Source: Mesorhizobium sp. L-2-11 (GTDB taxonomy: Bacteria; Pseudomonadota; Alphaproteobacteria; Rhizobiales; Rhizobiaceae). From it: a DNA stretch of 64,000 bases. The position numbers and the translations under genes are program-made. Of this stretch, positions 19,862 to 28,131 are shown piece by piece. The stretch is from positions 868,001 through 932,000 of the forward strand of contig NZ_AP023257.1 in the NCBI RefSeq assembly GCF_016756595.1, read 5' to 3'. Each line of letters begins with the position of its first letter. Position 1 is the stretch's first letter. The notes below the pieces were generated by a model. That model saw only the letters and a list, made by a program, of their open reading frames with translations. It was not told where the DNA came from and ran no database searches.

Positions 19862-19966
19862 TGAATATCCAACCATCAATGCTGGCCTCCTGCCCAGCAG
19901 CAAGGTTGAATCAGATCATCGCTGATTTGGGAATCCCACGACTCCCATAAATCTCATCCCGCTCTA

Positions 19967-20208
19967 GGTGTATCGATATTCAGATGAGGCCGGCCTGCGA
20001 ATGGTGGTCTCCTGCGCTTGTCTACAGCGCCGCGCGCCCTCTTTGGCGCGCAAAGGACGCTGTAGCACTTTGGTTTTGCGCATGATCCTTTCCGAAATCG
20101 ATCTCGATTTCGGGGTCATGCGCGTGCTCACGTACCCAAAAGTACGCTCCGTTCCGGTTCTCGGACCCCACCATTCTCGGCTCGGCCTGATCTGAATCTC
20201 GATACACC
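19967..20208. repeat. MITE-like repeat, family 4, copy interrupted by a nested repeat
   Basis: Terminal inverted repeats of 26 bases match at 24 positions: GGTGTATCGATATTCAGATG at the left and the inverse of GGTGTATCGAGATTCAGATC at the right. The body matches the uninterrupted element at 17835-17956, but a foreign 102-base composite repeat occupies 20022-20123. It has no coding capacity. Confidence 0.85.
20022..20123. repeat. Composite repeat (families 3+2), copy inside the MITE
   Basis: The left half is a hairpin CTACAGCGCC...GGACGCTGTAG and the right half is the palindrome GCGCATGATCC..TTTCGGGGTCATGCGC. The same 102-base pair of modules is found at 25519-25620. Confidence 0.85.
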
Positions 20209-20273
20209 TCAGCCGTGCCGCCCTGATTCGATAGCTTCACGCATCATCGATTGCGAGAGCGAGTTGAAAGGGT

Positions 20274-20729
20274 TCAGTCGTCGAAACGCGGGGCCAGCTT
20301 CTCGATGCGGCGGATCATTGCCAGAAAATCCTCGGAGATGCGCTGGTGCAGGTGGACCGCGATATCGGGATATTCCTCCAGGATGCGGTGGAACATCTTG
20401 CGGCTGAGCCGCAGCACTTCCGAATCGATCTCGGCGGATGCGCTGGTCAGCCGGTTGGTGTCGGCGATCAGCGCCAGTTCGCTCAACATCGTACCGGGGC
20501 CGGCCGTGCCTATCGGGACGCGGGCACCATCCTGCTCGCGATACAGCACGATGCGCCCGCTGACCACGATATAGGCGCAATCGGCCTCGTCGTCCTCGCG
20601 GTAGAGCTTGTGGTCGGCCTGCAGCCTGGTGGTTTCCGCGCCAAAGGCGAGCAGACGCAGCTGTTCCTCCGTGAAGCTCTCGAAGAGCCTCACGGCGGAA
20701 AGGATGCGGATGTCGTCATCCAACGCCAT
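20274..20729 (-). CDS. Cyclic nucleotide-binding domain protein
   Basis: This 151-aa protein consists almost entirely of one cNMP-binding beta-roll. It runs RLFESFTEEQLRLLAFGAET, YREDDEADCAYIVVSGRIVLY, then the phosphate-binding-like region PGTMLSELALIADTNRLTSA. There is no C-terminal helix-turn-helix, so it is not a complete Crp/Fnr activator. The canonical R in the phosphate-binding cassette is replaced in NRLTSA by R-L-T, so real ligand binding is uncertain. It is transcribed leftward, downstream of the response-regulator gene across a repeat-containing gap. Role unknown; a cAMP sensor subunit or degenerate structural domain is plausible. Confidence 0.85.
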   Translation of the reverse strand: MALDDDIRILSAVRLFESFTEEQLRLLAFGAETTRLQADHKLYREDDEADCAYIVVSGRIVLYREQDGARVPIGTAGPGTMLSELALIADTNRLTSASAEIDSEVLRLSRKMFHRILEEYPDIAVHLHQRISEDFLAMIRRIEKLAPRFDD

Positions 20730-20739
20730 CTAGCTGTGT

Positions 20740-20875
20740 CCCCGAACGGCCAGTCCAATCCCTCCATGGAGCGCCGAGCGTTCCTTCGGACGCGGCAAAG
20801 GACGCTCTAAACGCTTTGAAATCGACGCACCGGGCTTTCCAAGAAACGAATCCGGTTTTTAGGCCGTTGCGTCAG
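20740..20875. repeat. Degenerate rhizobial intergenic repeat
   Basis: GAGCGCCGAGCG..CGCGGCAAAGGACGCTCT followed by GAAATCGACGC and CCGGTTTTTAGG resembles the hairpin-plus-palindrome modules at 20022 and 25519, but diverged. It fills much of the gap between the cNMP-domain gene and the response-regulator gene. Confidence 0.5.
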
Positions 20876-20959
20876 CGAGCTCGATCCAGAACCACCTCCA
20901 GTCTCAGGATCGTACCCGAAAGCGGCGCCTCCCTAACCGCTGATTGAATGATTAAATGT

Positions 20960-21643
20960 TTAAGGAACCAGCTTGTAGCCACCACTTTCTGTCACAAGAA
21001 TTTCTGCGTTGGAAGGATCGCGCTCGATCTTCTGGCGCAGCCGATAGACATGGGTTTCCAGCGTGTGCGTGGTGACGCCGGAATTGTAGCCCCACACTTC
21101 CTCGAGCAGCACGTCGCGCGTCACCACCTTCTGGTCGGCGCGATAGAGATACTTGATGATCGAGGCTTCCTTTTCGGTCAGCCGCACCTTGGCGCCGCGC
21201 TGGTCGATCAGAAGCTTCTGGCTAGGCTTGAAAGTGTAGGGGCCGACCGAAAAGGTGGCGTCTTCGCTCTGCTCATGCTGGCGAAGCTGGGCACGGATGC
21301 GGGCCAGGAGAACCGCGAAGCGGAACGGCTTGACCACATAGTCGTTGGCGCCGGCTTCGAGGCCGAGAATCGTGTCGGAATCGGTGTCGTGTCCGGTCAG
21401 CATGATGATAGGCGACTTGTAGCCGCCCTTGCGCAGCATCTTCACCGCCTCGCGGCCATCCATGTCAGGGAGGCCGACATCCATGATGAGCAGATCGATG
21501 ATGCCGCCGCGGGCCGTGGCGATGCCTTTGGCGGCGGTTGATTCCTGCAGGACGTCGAATTCTTCGTAGAGAGACAATTGCTCGACGAGCGTGCCGCGCA
21601 GGTCGTCATCGTCATCGACGATCAGAATGGTGCGTGAAGTCAT
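20960..21643 (-). CDS. OmpR/PhoB-family response regulator (CenR-like)
   Basis: This 227-aa two-component regulator has a receiver domain at residues 1-120: acidic pocket VDDDDD, phospho-acceptor D55 in LLIMDVGLPDMDG and conserved Lys in NDYVVKPFRF. A winged-helix DNA-binding domain occupies about 130-227 (VRLTEKEASIIKYLY, THTLETHVYRLRQKIE, ESGGYKLVP). No histidine kinase is adjacent, so it is an orphan. The ending and the DDDD-rich start resemble the alphaproteobacterial cell-envelope regulator CenR, an assignment by resemblance only. Confidence 0.9.
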   Translation of the reverse strand: MTSRTILIVDDDDDLRGTLVEQLSLYEEFDVLQESTAAKGIATARGGIIDLLIMDVGLPDMDGREAVKMLRKGGYKSPIIMLTGHDTDSDTILGLEAGANDYVVKPFRFAVLLARIRAQLRQHEQSEDATFSVGPYTFKPSQKLLIDQRGAKVRLTEKEASIIKYLYRADQKVVTRDVLLEEVWGYNSGVTTHTLETHVYRLRQKIERDPSNAEILVTESGGYKLVP

Positions 21644-21727
21644 GGATCAATCCGTTGTTTTGAAAAGAAAATTCAGTTGACCGCTGCCTGTTTATGCGGA
21701 AGCTGACCGGCACAACAGCCGATCACA

Positions 21728-22324
21728 ATGATTTGTTCCGTGGCACGATCATACAAGAAAAAACGCGCGTGCAATGAGGCGAGCGCATTTTTGCGAAAAG
21801 GGCTTCGTGTTCTCACCGTGCGCGCCAGGCCCGGCCACCCCAGCCAGGGACTTCTGCAGGCTGGCAAACTGGTGTTTTCCTGTGCGCTGGGGCGCGGCGG
21901 TATATCGGCCGGCAAGCGCGAAGGCGATGGCGCCACGCCGCTTGGGTCGATGCGGTTACTGTCGGGATATTTCCGTAACGACCATTTTCCCGGCGGCCGC
22001 AAAACCCGGCTGGCGATGGCGCCGATCGGTCGCGATCTCGGCTGGTGTGAAGTGCCCGAGGATCGCAACTACAACCGTCCGGTCAAGATTCCCTATGGCG
22101 CCAGCCACGAACGGATGCTGCGCGCCGACCGGCTTTATGACGCCTGCCTGGTGCTCGACTGGAACATTTCGCCGCGCCGCCGCGGACGCGGCAGCGCCAT
22201 CTTCTTTCATCTGGCGCGCTCCGACTTCACACCGACGCAAGGCTGCGTCGCGGTGACGGCACGCACGATGGCCCGGCTGTTGCCGCTGCTGTCGGACCGC
22301 ACGGTGATGAGGGTGGTGAGGTGA
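21728..22324 (+). CDS. L,D-transpeptidase (YkuD) family protein
   Basis: This is a 198-aa protein of the L,D-transpeptidase/YkuD type that may cross-link or modify peptidoglycan. The core runs FSCALGRGGISAGKREGDGAT, PLGSMRLLSGYF, then the catalytic segment with His in IFFHLAR and the nucleophile in TQGCVAVT. No clear signal peptide is visible; the first 30 residues are basic and the true start may be internal. It is divergent from the response regulator. Its stop is followed at once by the 8-bp minisatellite. Confidence 0.82.
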   Translation: MICSVARSYKKKRACNEASAFLRKGLRVLTVRARPGHPSQGLLQAGKLVFSCALGRGGISAGKREGDGATPLGSMRLLSGYFRNDHFPGGRKTRLAMAPIGRDLGWCEVPEDRNYNRPVKIPYGASHERMLRADRLYDACLVLDWNISPRRRGRGSAIFFHLARSDFTPTQGCVAVTARTMARLLPLLSDRTVMRVVR

Positions 22325-22328
22325 GTGA

Positions 22329-22534
22329 GGGAGTAGGCAGTAGGGGAGTAGGGGAGTAGGGCAGTAGGGCAGTAGGGGAGTAGGGCAGTAGGGCAGTAGG
22401 GCAGTAGGGCAGTAGGGCAGGAAGAAAGTGTCAGTAGGGTTGCGCAGGCGCGCCGCTTCCTTTTGTTTTCCTACTCCCCTACTCCCCTACTCCCCTACTC
22501 CCCTACTCCCCTACTCCCCTACTCCCCTACTCCC
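22329..22534. repeat. Inverted pair of 8-bp tandem repeats (GGGSAGTA / TACTCCCC)
   Basis: The left arm (22329-22420) is about eleven units of AGTAGGGG or AGTAGGGC. The right arm (22472-22534) is about eight perfect units of TACTCCCC, its inverse. Fifty-odd bases separate the arms. The transcript could fold into a very long hairpin. The right arm includes the stop codon of the DUF1127 gene. Confidence 0.95.
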
Positions 22535-22763
22535 GCGGCCTCTGCCAGCCGATGTCGAGCAGACCCAGCCGGCCGAGTTCCCGGTCCATCGCGCGCGCGA
22601 CGTCCTTGCGTTCGGCGCCGATGTCGCGCAGTTGGCGGTCCGGGAGGTCGTCGACGTTCTCGGGCGGGAGGTTGACCGCCATTTTTGCATGGCGGAACCA
22701 ATCAGACACCGCGCGCAGCCAGGCCGGGCGGATGGTTTCAGAGCTCAGGACGATGTGAGACAT
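22527..22763 (-). CDS. DUF1127 (YjiS-like) small protein
   Basis: A 78-aa protein starts at ATG 22763 (MSHIVLSSETIRPAW); a second ATG eight codons upstream is possible. The C-terminal half has the DUF1127 pattern LPDRQLRDIGAERKDVARAMD. In alphaproteobacteria such small Arg-rich proteins bind RNA or affect phosphate and carbon metabolism, but the role of this one is unknown. The last codons and TAG stop come from the TACTCCCC tandem repeat, so the C-terminus may vary between strains. Confidence 0.75.
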   Translation of the reverse strand: MSHIVLSSETIRPAWLRAVSDWFRHAKMAVNLPPENVDDLPDRQLRDIGAERKDVARAMDRELGRLGLLDIGWQRPRE

Positions 22764-22923
22764 GGTGCAATCCGCTTCTCCGGACATAAAATCCGGTTTG
22801 ATGTTGGTTCGATGGTCACATCATGACGGATTGAAATTAAAACGAGAAACGAGTAGTTTTCTCCGCATCTTCAAGTTTTATTTGAGGATTGGAAATGCTC
22901 GACCGGCCTCTCCTCGTCCTATT

Positions 22924-23862
22924 GTGATAGCGCGCCTGCTGCCTGGAACCCGTGCGCTGAGGACGCTGGAAGCAGCCGCCCGGCACCTCAATTTCACCCG
23001 CGCCGCGGACGAACTTGGCCTGACCCCGGCCGCGGTCAGCCACCAGATCAAGGAAATCGAGGATCAGCTCGGCATCGTGCTGTTCACGCGCACCAGCCGC
23101 ACGATCCGGCTGACCGAGGCGGGCGCGGTGCTGTTCGAGGCCTCGACCGAGGCGCTCGACCTGCTTGGCCGGGCCGTCTCACGGGCGCACAAACTGGCGC
23201 GTGGAACGGCGCTGCTGAAAGTAACCCTCGACGCCCAGTTCGCGACAAAATGGCTGATGCGGCGCGTCGATGATTTTCGCAAGCAGCGGCCGGGCATCGA
23301 ACTCCGCTTCGACATTGCCTCCGAATTGCGCGATTTCGACCTCGACGATGTCGATGTCGGCATCCGTTTCGGTGCGGGAAAATATCCGGGCCTTTGCAGC
23401 CATCGGCTGTTCGACAACATCATCATTCCGGTGTGCAGCCCCAGTCTGCTGGCCTCCGGCCCGCCGCTGTGCGAGCCACGCGATCTCTTCCATCACACGC
23501 TCGCCCATATCGAGTGGGCGCGACAAGGCGTGACCTGGCCGAATTGGCGGATGTGGATGGCGGCGGCCGGCGTCGACGATTTCGACGACAGTCGGACGAT
23601 CGTGTTCGGCACCTCGACCGACGCCGTCCAGGCCGCGCTCGACGGCAATGCCGTTGCGCTCGCCGATTTTGCCATGGTGGCGAACGACCTTTCCGAGGGC
23701 CGGCTGATCCGGCCCTTCGAACTCGGCATCAGGGTTCCGCCCGACTTCGCCTATCATCTGGTCTATCCCGTGGCATCCGCCAGCGACGCCAGGATCGTGG
23801 CGTTCAGGGATTGGCTCCTCAACGAAGTTCACAACCCGCAGCCGGACCCGAATGAGCTTTAG
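22924..23862 (+). CDS. LysR-family regulator, GcvA-like
   Basis: This 312-aa regulator begins at GTG 22924. The helix-turn-helix LEAAARHLNFTRAADELGLTPAAVSHQIKEIE is seen as RHLNFTRAADELGLTPAAVS, followed by LFTRTSRTIRLTEAG. A LysR effector-binding domain follows (about 95-300). It resembles the GcvA group, which has this RHLxFTRAA start. Starts further upstream (22762, 22801) only add non-family residues. A short unrelated frame ATG 22895-TGA 22927 overlaps the start and could act as a leader. Divergent from the DUF1127 gene, a possible target. Confidence 0.88.
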   Translation: MIARLLPGTRALRTLEAAARHLNFTRAADELGLTPAAVSHQIKEIEDQLGIVLFTRTSRTIRLTEAGAVLFEASTEALDLLGRAVSRAHKLARGTALLKVTLDAQFATKWLMRRVDDFRKQRPGIELRFDIASELRDFDLDDVDVGIRFGAGKYPGLCSHRLFDNIIIPVCSPSLLASGPPLCEPRDLFHHTLAHIEWARQGVTWPNWRMWMAAAGVDDFDDSRTIVFGTSTDAVQAALDGNAVALADFAMVANDLSEGRLIRPFELGIRVPPDFAYHLVYPVASASDARIVAFRDWLLNEVHNPQPDPNEL

Positions 23863-23890
23863 GTCGCTCTGAAATCAGCCGGCAATGTCG

Positions 23891-24313
23891 TCAGCTCGCG
23901 ACTTCCCCTGCGCCGAACCAGCCGATCACCGCGCCAATGATGAGCATCACGCCGAGCCAGTGGCCGCAGTCGATGATGGTCAGATCCCAGCCGAAACCTT
24001 GGTAACGATGGTTGACCGATAGCGTGGTGGCGACGAATCCGAGCCAGAGAACGAAGCCGACGACGAGCCCGGCAACGAGGCTCGGTTCGCCGCTGGTCAT
24101 CGCTCCGACGATCAGGGACATGACGAGCGCCATGACAATTTCCGCGACGAAGCTGATGACGAAGGGCAGCGGCGATTTACTCATGGTCGCCGGATCAAGC
24201 CTGGCGGCCTTGAGCCAGGGCTTGCTCAGGCCCATGTACCAGGCAGCGCCGAACAACCACGCCACCACCGCGGCGACGATCACCGCCAGCCAGTTCACTG
24301 CTGAAAAATCCAT
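23891..24313 (-). CDS. DUF1761 membrane protein
   Basis: This 140-aa protein has four hydrophobic helices: LAVIVAAVVAWLFGAAWYM, FVISFVAEIVMALVMSLIVG, LVAGLVVGFVLWLGFVATT and WLGVMLIIGAVIGWFG. MDFSAVNWLAVIVAA and FGAAWYMGLSKPW are the family pattern. ATG 24313 follows GGAGGG. No function is known for the family. Convergent with the LysR gene. Confidence 0.88.
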   Translation of the reverse strand: MDFSAVNWLAVIVAAVVAWLFGAAWYMGLSKPWLKAARLDPATMSKSPLPFVISFVAEIVMALVMSLIVGAMTSGEPSLVAGLVVGFVLWLGFVATTLSVNHRYQGFGWDLTIIDCGHWLGVMLIIGAVIGWFGAGEVAS

Positions 24314-24408
24314 GGTTTCCCTCCCCGCAAGCGTCTCGCTCAACAGCACGCCCTCGCCCGCGCATTGTCAAAATCGATGCGTGATGGAACGCCTGTTCGG
24401 CGGTGCCG

Positions 24409-25065
24409 TCAAGCAAACCGCCAGACGGTGGTGCGTTTGACCAACGCGTCTTCCAGCGCTCGGGTTACCGCCACTTCGTAGACGGCGAGCGGCTCCAGTC
24501 CAGCTTTCGGCAGATAGGAGCGGCCGGGATCGCCAACGAGGATGTCGGCGCCACGCGCCTTGAGCGTTGCGAACCATGGCTTCAGCCTGTCGGCGAGGAA
24601 CTGGTCGTAGAAGACGTCGCCGGCCAGAACCACATCCCAGCCAGCGTCGGTTCCGATGCAGTCCGAGCCGAGGAACTGTATCGCGACATCATTGGCCCCG
24701 GCGTTGAGACGGGTCGCGGTCGCGCAGAACGGGTCGATGTCGGCGGCGATCACCTCTGCCGCGCCGGCCTTCACTGCGGCAATGGCGACAAGGCCGGAAC
24801 CGGAGGCAAAGTCGAGCACGCGCTTGCCGTGCACATCAGATGGATTATCGAGGATGTAGCGGGCAAGGCCTTGGCCGCCGGCCCAGGCGAAAGCCCAGAA
24901 AGGCGGCGGCAGGCCGATCTTGGCCAGCTCATCCTCGGTCCGCTGCCACAATTCATGCGCCTCGTCGGCCAGATGCAGCAGGATCTCCGGCACATGCGGC
25001 GGCGCCATCAGCGCCGTGTTGTCGAGGATGAAGTTTCTCGCGCTGTTTGGCGTCAGCGCTGTCAC
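24409..25065 (-). CDS. SAM-dependent methyltransferase, ETFB-lysine/PrmA-like
   Basis: This 218-aa Rossmann-fold methyltransferase starts at GTG 25065, whose bases overlap the TGA of the EVE gene (GTGA). The SAM-binding motif I is VLDFASGSGLVAIAA, followed by the acidic loop IAADIDPFC and DVVLAGDVFYD. The upstream part FWAFAWAGGQGLARYIL fits the group of protein-lysine methyltransferases acting on electron-transfer flavoprotein beta or ribosomal L11. The substrate is not certain. Last gene of the tsaD-gpsA-YciI-EVE block. Confidence 0.87.
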   Translation of the reverse strand: MTALTPNSARNFILDNTALMAPPHVPEILLHLADEAHELWQRTEDELAKIGLPPPFWAFAWAGGQGLARYILDNPSDVHGKRVLDFASGSGLVAIAAVKAGAAEVIAADIDPFCATATRLNAGANDVAIQFLGSDCIGTDAGWDVVLAGDVFYDQFLADRLKPWFATLKARGADILVGDPGRSYLPKAGLEPLAVYEVAVTRALEDALVKRTTVWRFA

Positions 25066-25487
25066 GGCGCTGGCGTCAGGTCGCCCATGCGGCAGACCTC
25101 TTTCCATTCGGCCGACGTTACCGGCTGTACGGAAAGCCGTCCGAGCCGGACCAGCGCCATCTCGGCAAGCTTTGGATTGGCCTTGACCTGTTCCAGCGTC
25201 ACCGGCTTTGGCACATCCCTGACGGCGCGGATATCGACGCATTCCCAGCGCGGATCGTCCGTGGTGCTGTCCTGACGGGCCAGCGCGCAGACCTCGACGA
25301 TGCCGACCACGTCGAGCCCGTCGTTGGAATGGTAGAAGAAGCCGAGATCGCCGATCTGCATCGCCTTCATGTTGTTGCGCGCCGCATAGTTGCGCACGCC
25401 GTCCCACTGTGTGCCGGCCTTGCCCTTCGCCTTGAGGTCCTCGAAGGAGAAGACCGATGGTTCGGATTTGAACAGCCAGTAGTTCAT
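25062..25487 (-). CDS. EVE domain protein
   Basis: This 141-aa protein is a single EVE domain, related to PUA/YTH folds that read modified bases. It starts MNYWLFKSEPSVFSFEDL and has WDGVRNYAARNNMKAM plus DLGFFYHSN, all hallmark segments. EVE proteins are thought to bind modified RNA or DNA bases. Its stop codon overlaps the GTG start of the methyltransferase gene, so the two are translationally coupled. Confidence 0.92.
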   Translation of the reverse strand: MNYWLFKSEPSVFSFEDLKAKGKAGTQWDGVRNYAARNNMKAMQIGDLGFFYHSNDGLDVVGIVEVCALARQDSTTDDPRWECVDIRAVRDVPKPVTLEQVKANPKLAEMALVRLGRLSVQPVTSAEWKEVCRMGDLTPAP

Positions 25488-25518
25488 TGTTTTGCTCCTT
25501 CCAGGGGCTGGCGATCAG

Positions 25519-25620
25519 CTACAGCGCCGCGCGTTTTTAGACGCGCAAAGGAGGCTGTAGCACTTTGATTTAGGGCATGATCCTTTGCGAAAATCGATTC
25601 CGATTTTCGGGCTCATGCGC
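25519..25620. repeat. Composite repeat (families 3+2), second copy
   Basis: CTACAGCGCCGCGCG...GAGGCTGTAG is followed by GGGCATGATCC...TTTTCGGGCTCATGCGC. It has the same order and length as 20022-20123. Its right end runs into the YciI-like gene and supplies the last codon and TGA stop. Confidence 0.88.
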
Positions 25621-25909
25621 TCGCCGGCTTGTTGAAGGTCCAGTTCCATTGCCGGATTTCGACGCTTTCGAACAGCCCGGCCCTGGCGAAGGGATCTGCC
25701 GCTGACAGCGCTTCTGCCGCCTCCAGATTCGGCGCCTCGACCACGACGAGGCTGCCGTTCGGCTTGCCGTCGTCGTCGAGGAACGGACCGGCGAAGGCCA
25801 ACTTGTTCTCGCCGTTCAGTCCCTCCAAAAAGGCAACATGCTCGGGCCGCGTATCGAGCCGCACCTGCAGCTCTCCAGGCTTGTCCTTGCAAATCAACGC
25901 AAACAGCAT
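25613..25909 (-). CDS. YciI family protein
   Basis: This 98-aa YciI-like ferredoxin-fold protein starts MLFALICKDKPGELQVRLDT and contains HVAFLEGL, AGPFLDDDGKPNGSLVVVEA and ADPFARAGLFESVEIRQW, the conserved His-Asp/ADPF blocks of the family. The function is uncertain (a small dehydratase- or hydrolase-like role has been proposed for relatives). It sits 25 bases after gpsA. Its final Ala codon and stop lie inside the 25519-25620 repeat. Confidence 0.88.
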   Translation of the reverse strand: MLFALICKDKPGELQVRLDTRPEHVAFLEGLNGENKLAFAGPFLDDDGKPNGSLVVVEAPNLEAAEALSAADPFARAGLFESVEIRQWNWTFNKPASA

Positions 25910-25934
25910 CTTTCCATCTCCGGATTGTTCGACA

Positions 25935-26945
25935 TTACACGTCGGTTTCGGTCTTCAGCGGCCTTGTCATCAGCGCCGACACAGCCTGGCGAATGGTGAT
26001 CGTGCCGTCCAGTATGGCGGCGACCGCGGTGATGATCGGCGCATCGATGCTGCGCTCGGCGGCGATGCGGGCGGCGATCGCCGCCGTCGGCACGCCTTCG
26101 GCCAGTGGTAGTCCGGCGAGTGGCTTGCCTTGCCCAAGCGCCAGCCCGTAGGCGAAATTGCGCGACTGGGCGGACGAGCAGGTTAGCAACAGGTCGCCGA
26201 GGCCGGAAAGCCCCATCAGCGTCTCCGGCCTGGCGCCGAAAGCAGCGCCGATGCGGCGCAATTCCACAAAGCCGCGCGTCACCATGGCGGCCTGGGCGCT
26301 GGCGCCGAGCTCGGCGCCGGTGACCGCACCGGCGGCAATGGCAAAGACGTTCTTCAGCGCGCCGCCGATCTCGACGCCGATCAGGTCGTCGCTCGAATAG
26401 CAGCGCAGATTCTGCGCCGAAAAGCGCGCGGCCAGGTCGGCCGCCAGACCCTCATTGCCGGCGGCGACCACCACGGCCGTCGGCAGCCCCCTGGCGACGT
26501 CAGTGGCGAAGCTCGGGCCGGACAGGGCGGCGACCGGATTTTCAGGCAGGATCTCTCCAGCGATCGCCGACAGCAACGCGCCGGTGTCGCGTTCGATGCC
26601 CTTGGCGCAGAGGACCAGCGGGACGTCTTTCGGCATATGGGCTTTGGCGGTGGCCAGCATGGCGCGCAGCGCCTGCGCCGGCGCCACCGCCAGCACGCAG
26701 TCGGCGCCGTCGAGCGCGGCCTCGATGTCGCTCGTTGCGACGATGCCGGCCTGGAGCGCGATGCCAGGCAGATAGCGCGGATTTTCGCCACGGTCGATCG
26801 CGGCGACGGTCTCCGGGTTGCGCGCATAGAGGCGGACGAAATGATCGGCTCGCAGCATGGCCAGTGCCAGCGCCGTGCCCCAGGCACCGCCGCCGAGCAC
26901 GGCAATGCGCCAGCCGCTTGGCGGCTTTTGCCCGTCGCCGTTCAT
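25935..26945 (-). CDS. gpsA: NAD(P)-dependent glycerol-3-phosphate dehydrogenase
   Basis: This 336-aa enzyme makes sn-glycerol-3-phosphate from dihydroxyacetone phosphate for phospholipid synthesis. The N-terminal nucleotide fold is [17 protein letters not shown]. Then come [11 protein letters not shown], the catalytic-lysine region [12 protein letters not shown] and [17 protein letters not shown], all diagnostic. Its ATG overlaps the stop of tsaD by four bases (ATGA), so the two are coupled. Confidence 0.96.
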   Translation of the reverse strand: MNGDGQKPPSGWRIAVLGGGAWGTALALAMLRADHFVRLYARNPETVAAIDRGENPRYLPGIALQAGIVATSDIEAALDGADCVLAVAPAQALRAMLATAKAHMPKDVPLVLCAKGIERDTGALLSAIAGEILPENPVAALSGPSFATDVARGLPTAVVVAAGNEGLAADLAARFSAQNLRCYSSDDLIGVEIGGALKNVFAIAAGAVTGAELGASAQAAMVTRGFVELRRIGAAFGARPETLMGLSGLGDLLLTCSSAQSRNFAYGLALGQGKPLAGLPLAEGVPTAAIAARIAAERSIDAPIITAVAAILDGTITIRQAVSALMTRPLKTETDV

Positions 26946-28030
26946 GCCTTGGCTCCGCGCCGGCCCGAGCCGACCATCGGAGCGGAGATGCTGTCCAGCG
27001 GCCAGCGCGAACGCGGCACGAAGTCGGCGCTGTTTTCATCCGCGATGCCGGCGCGCAGCCGTTCGATGCCGGCCCAGGCGATCATCGCCGCATTGTCGGT
27101 GCAGAGCTTGAGCGGCGGCGCGACGAAGGCAAAGCCGGCTTTTTCGCACAGGGTTTCGAGTGTCGTCTTGATCGTCCGGTTGGCGGCGACACCGCCTGCA
27201 ACGACGAGCGCAGGCTTCAACTCGCTCGGAAACGCCTGGCGGAAACGGTTCAGCGCCCTCGAAACACGATCATCCAGCGCATCCGCCACCGCCGCCTGGA
27301 ACGAGGCGCAGATGTCGGCGACGTCCTGGTCGCTCAAAGGGGCAATGGCCGTCGCTGCCTGGCGCACGGCGGTCTTCAGCCCGGAAAAGGAAAAATCGGG
27401 CTGCGCCGAGCCCTTCATCGGCCGCGGGAAGGCGAAGCGCGCGGCGTCGCCGGTTGCCGCCGCCTGCTCGACATTGGGCCCGCCTGGATAGGGCAGGCCG
27501 AGCATTTTGGCGGTCTTGTCAAAAGCTTCGCCGAGCGCATCGTCGATAGTCGTCGCCCAGCGCTGGTAGTCGCCGACGCCGCGCACCGCGACGATTTGCG
27601 TGTGGCCGCCGGACACCAGCAGCAACAGATAGGGAAAGTCGAGCCCGTCGGTCAGCCGCGCGGTCAGCGCATGGCCTTCGAGGTGGTTGATGGCGATCAG
27701 CGGCTTGTTCGCCGCGGCTGCGATCGCCTTGGCCGTCATCAGCCCGACGATCAGACCGCCGACGAGGCCGGGACCGGCGGTCGCAGCGATCGCGTTGATA
27801 TCGGCGAGATCGACTCCCGAATCGGCAAGCGCGGCCTCGATGATGCCGTCCAGCGCCTCGACATGGGCGCGCGCGGCGATTTCCGGGACGACGCCGCCAA
27901 AGGCAGCATGCTCTTCGATCTGGCTGAGCACGATGTCGGACAGGATTTTCGGCGCGCCGCCGCCGTCCAGCGCTACCACGCTGGCGGCGGTTTCGTCGCA
28001 ACTCGTCTCAATGCCCAGAACGCGGATCAA
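26942..28030 (-). CDS. tsaD: tRNA N6-threonylcarbamoyladenosine transferase TsaD
   Basis: This 362-aa enzyme of the Kae1/TsaD family completes t6A37 on ANN-decoding tRNAs. It has [11 protein letters not shown] near the start, the metal-binding pair H116 and H120 (NHLEGH), then [10 protein letters not shown] and the nucleotide-site block SGLKTAVRQ. The length is typical. It is first in a leftward block with gpsA and divergent from hemC across a 101-base promoter gap, as is usual in rhizobia. Confidence 0.97.
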   Translation of the reverse strand: MIRVLGIETSCDETAASVVALDGGGAPKILSDIVLSQIEEHAAFGGVVPEIAARAHVEALDGIIEAALADSGVDLADINAIAATAGPGLVGGLIVGLMTAKAIAAAANKPLIAINHLEGHALTARLTDGLDFPYLLLLVSGGHTQIVAVRGVGDYQRWATTIDDALGEAFDKTAKMLGLPYPGGPNVEQAAATGDAARFAFPRPMKGSAQPDFSFSGLKTAVRQAATAIAPLSDQDVADICASFQAAVADALDDRVSRALNRFRQAFPSELKPALVVAGGVAANRTIKTTLETLCEKAGFAFVAPPLKLCTDNAAMIAWAGIERLRAGIADENSADFVPRSRWPLDSISAPMVGSGRRGAKA

Positions 28031-28131
28031 GTCGTCGCTGTCCTCGATGATTGTATAGCCGGCCTTTCCCCGTTAGGAGAAAGCCGGGAAAACGACCTCA
28101 ATCTGTCGGGGGTTATCACGGACGGCGCGCC

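Larger units (their letters stand above)
18918..19966 (-). mobile_element. IS630-family insertion sequence
   Basis: 17-base inverted ends (TAGAGCGGGATGAGATT at 18918-18934 and its inverse at 19950-19966) bound an element of about 1045 bases. The flanking TA dinucleotides (18918-18919, 19965-19966) are the target duplication expected of IS630/Tc1-like elements. Inside are orfA and orfB on the minus strand, joined by a run of seven A. Both frames look complete, so the copy may be active. Confidence 0.93.

Noticed and set aside
22329..22534. Possible CRISPR array
   Set aside because: Units are 8 bases with no spacers and the two arms are inverted; this is a minisatellite.
22762..22923. N-terminal extension of the LysR-type regulator
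   Set aside because: The added residues are not part of any LysR protein; the GTG at 22924 lies right before the family start.
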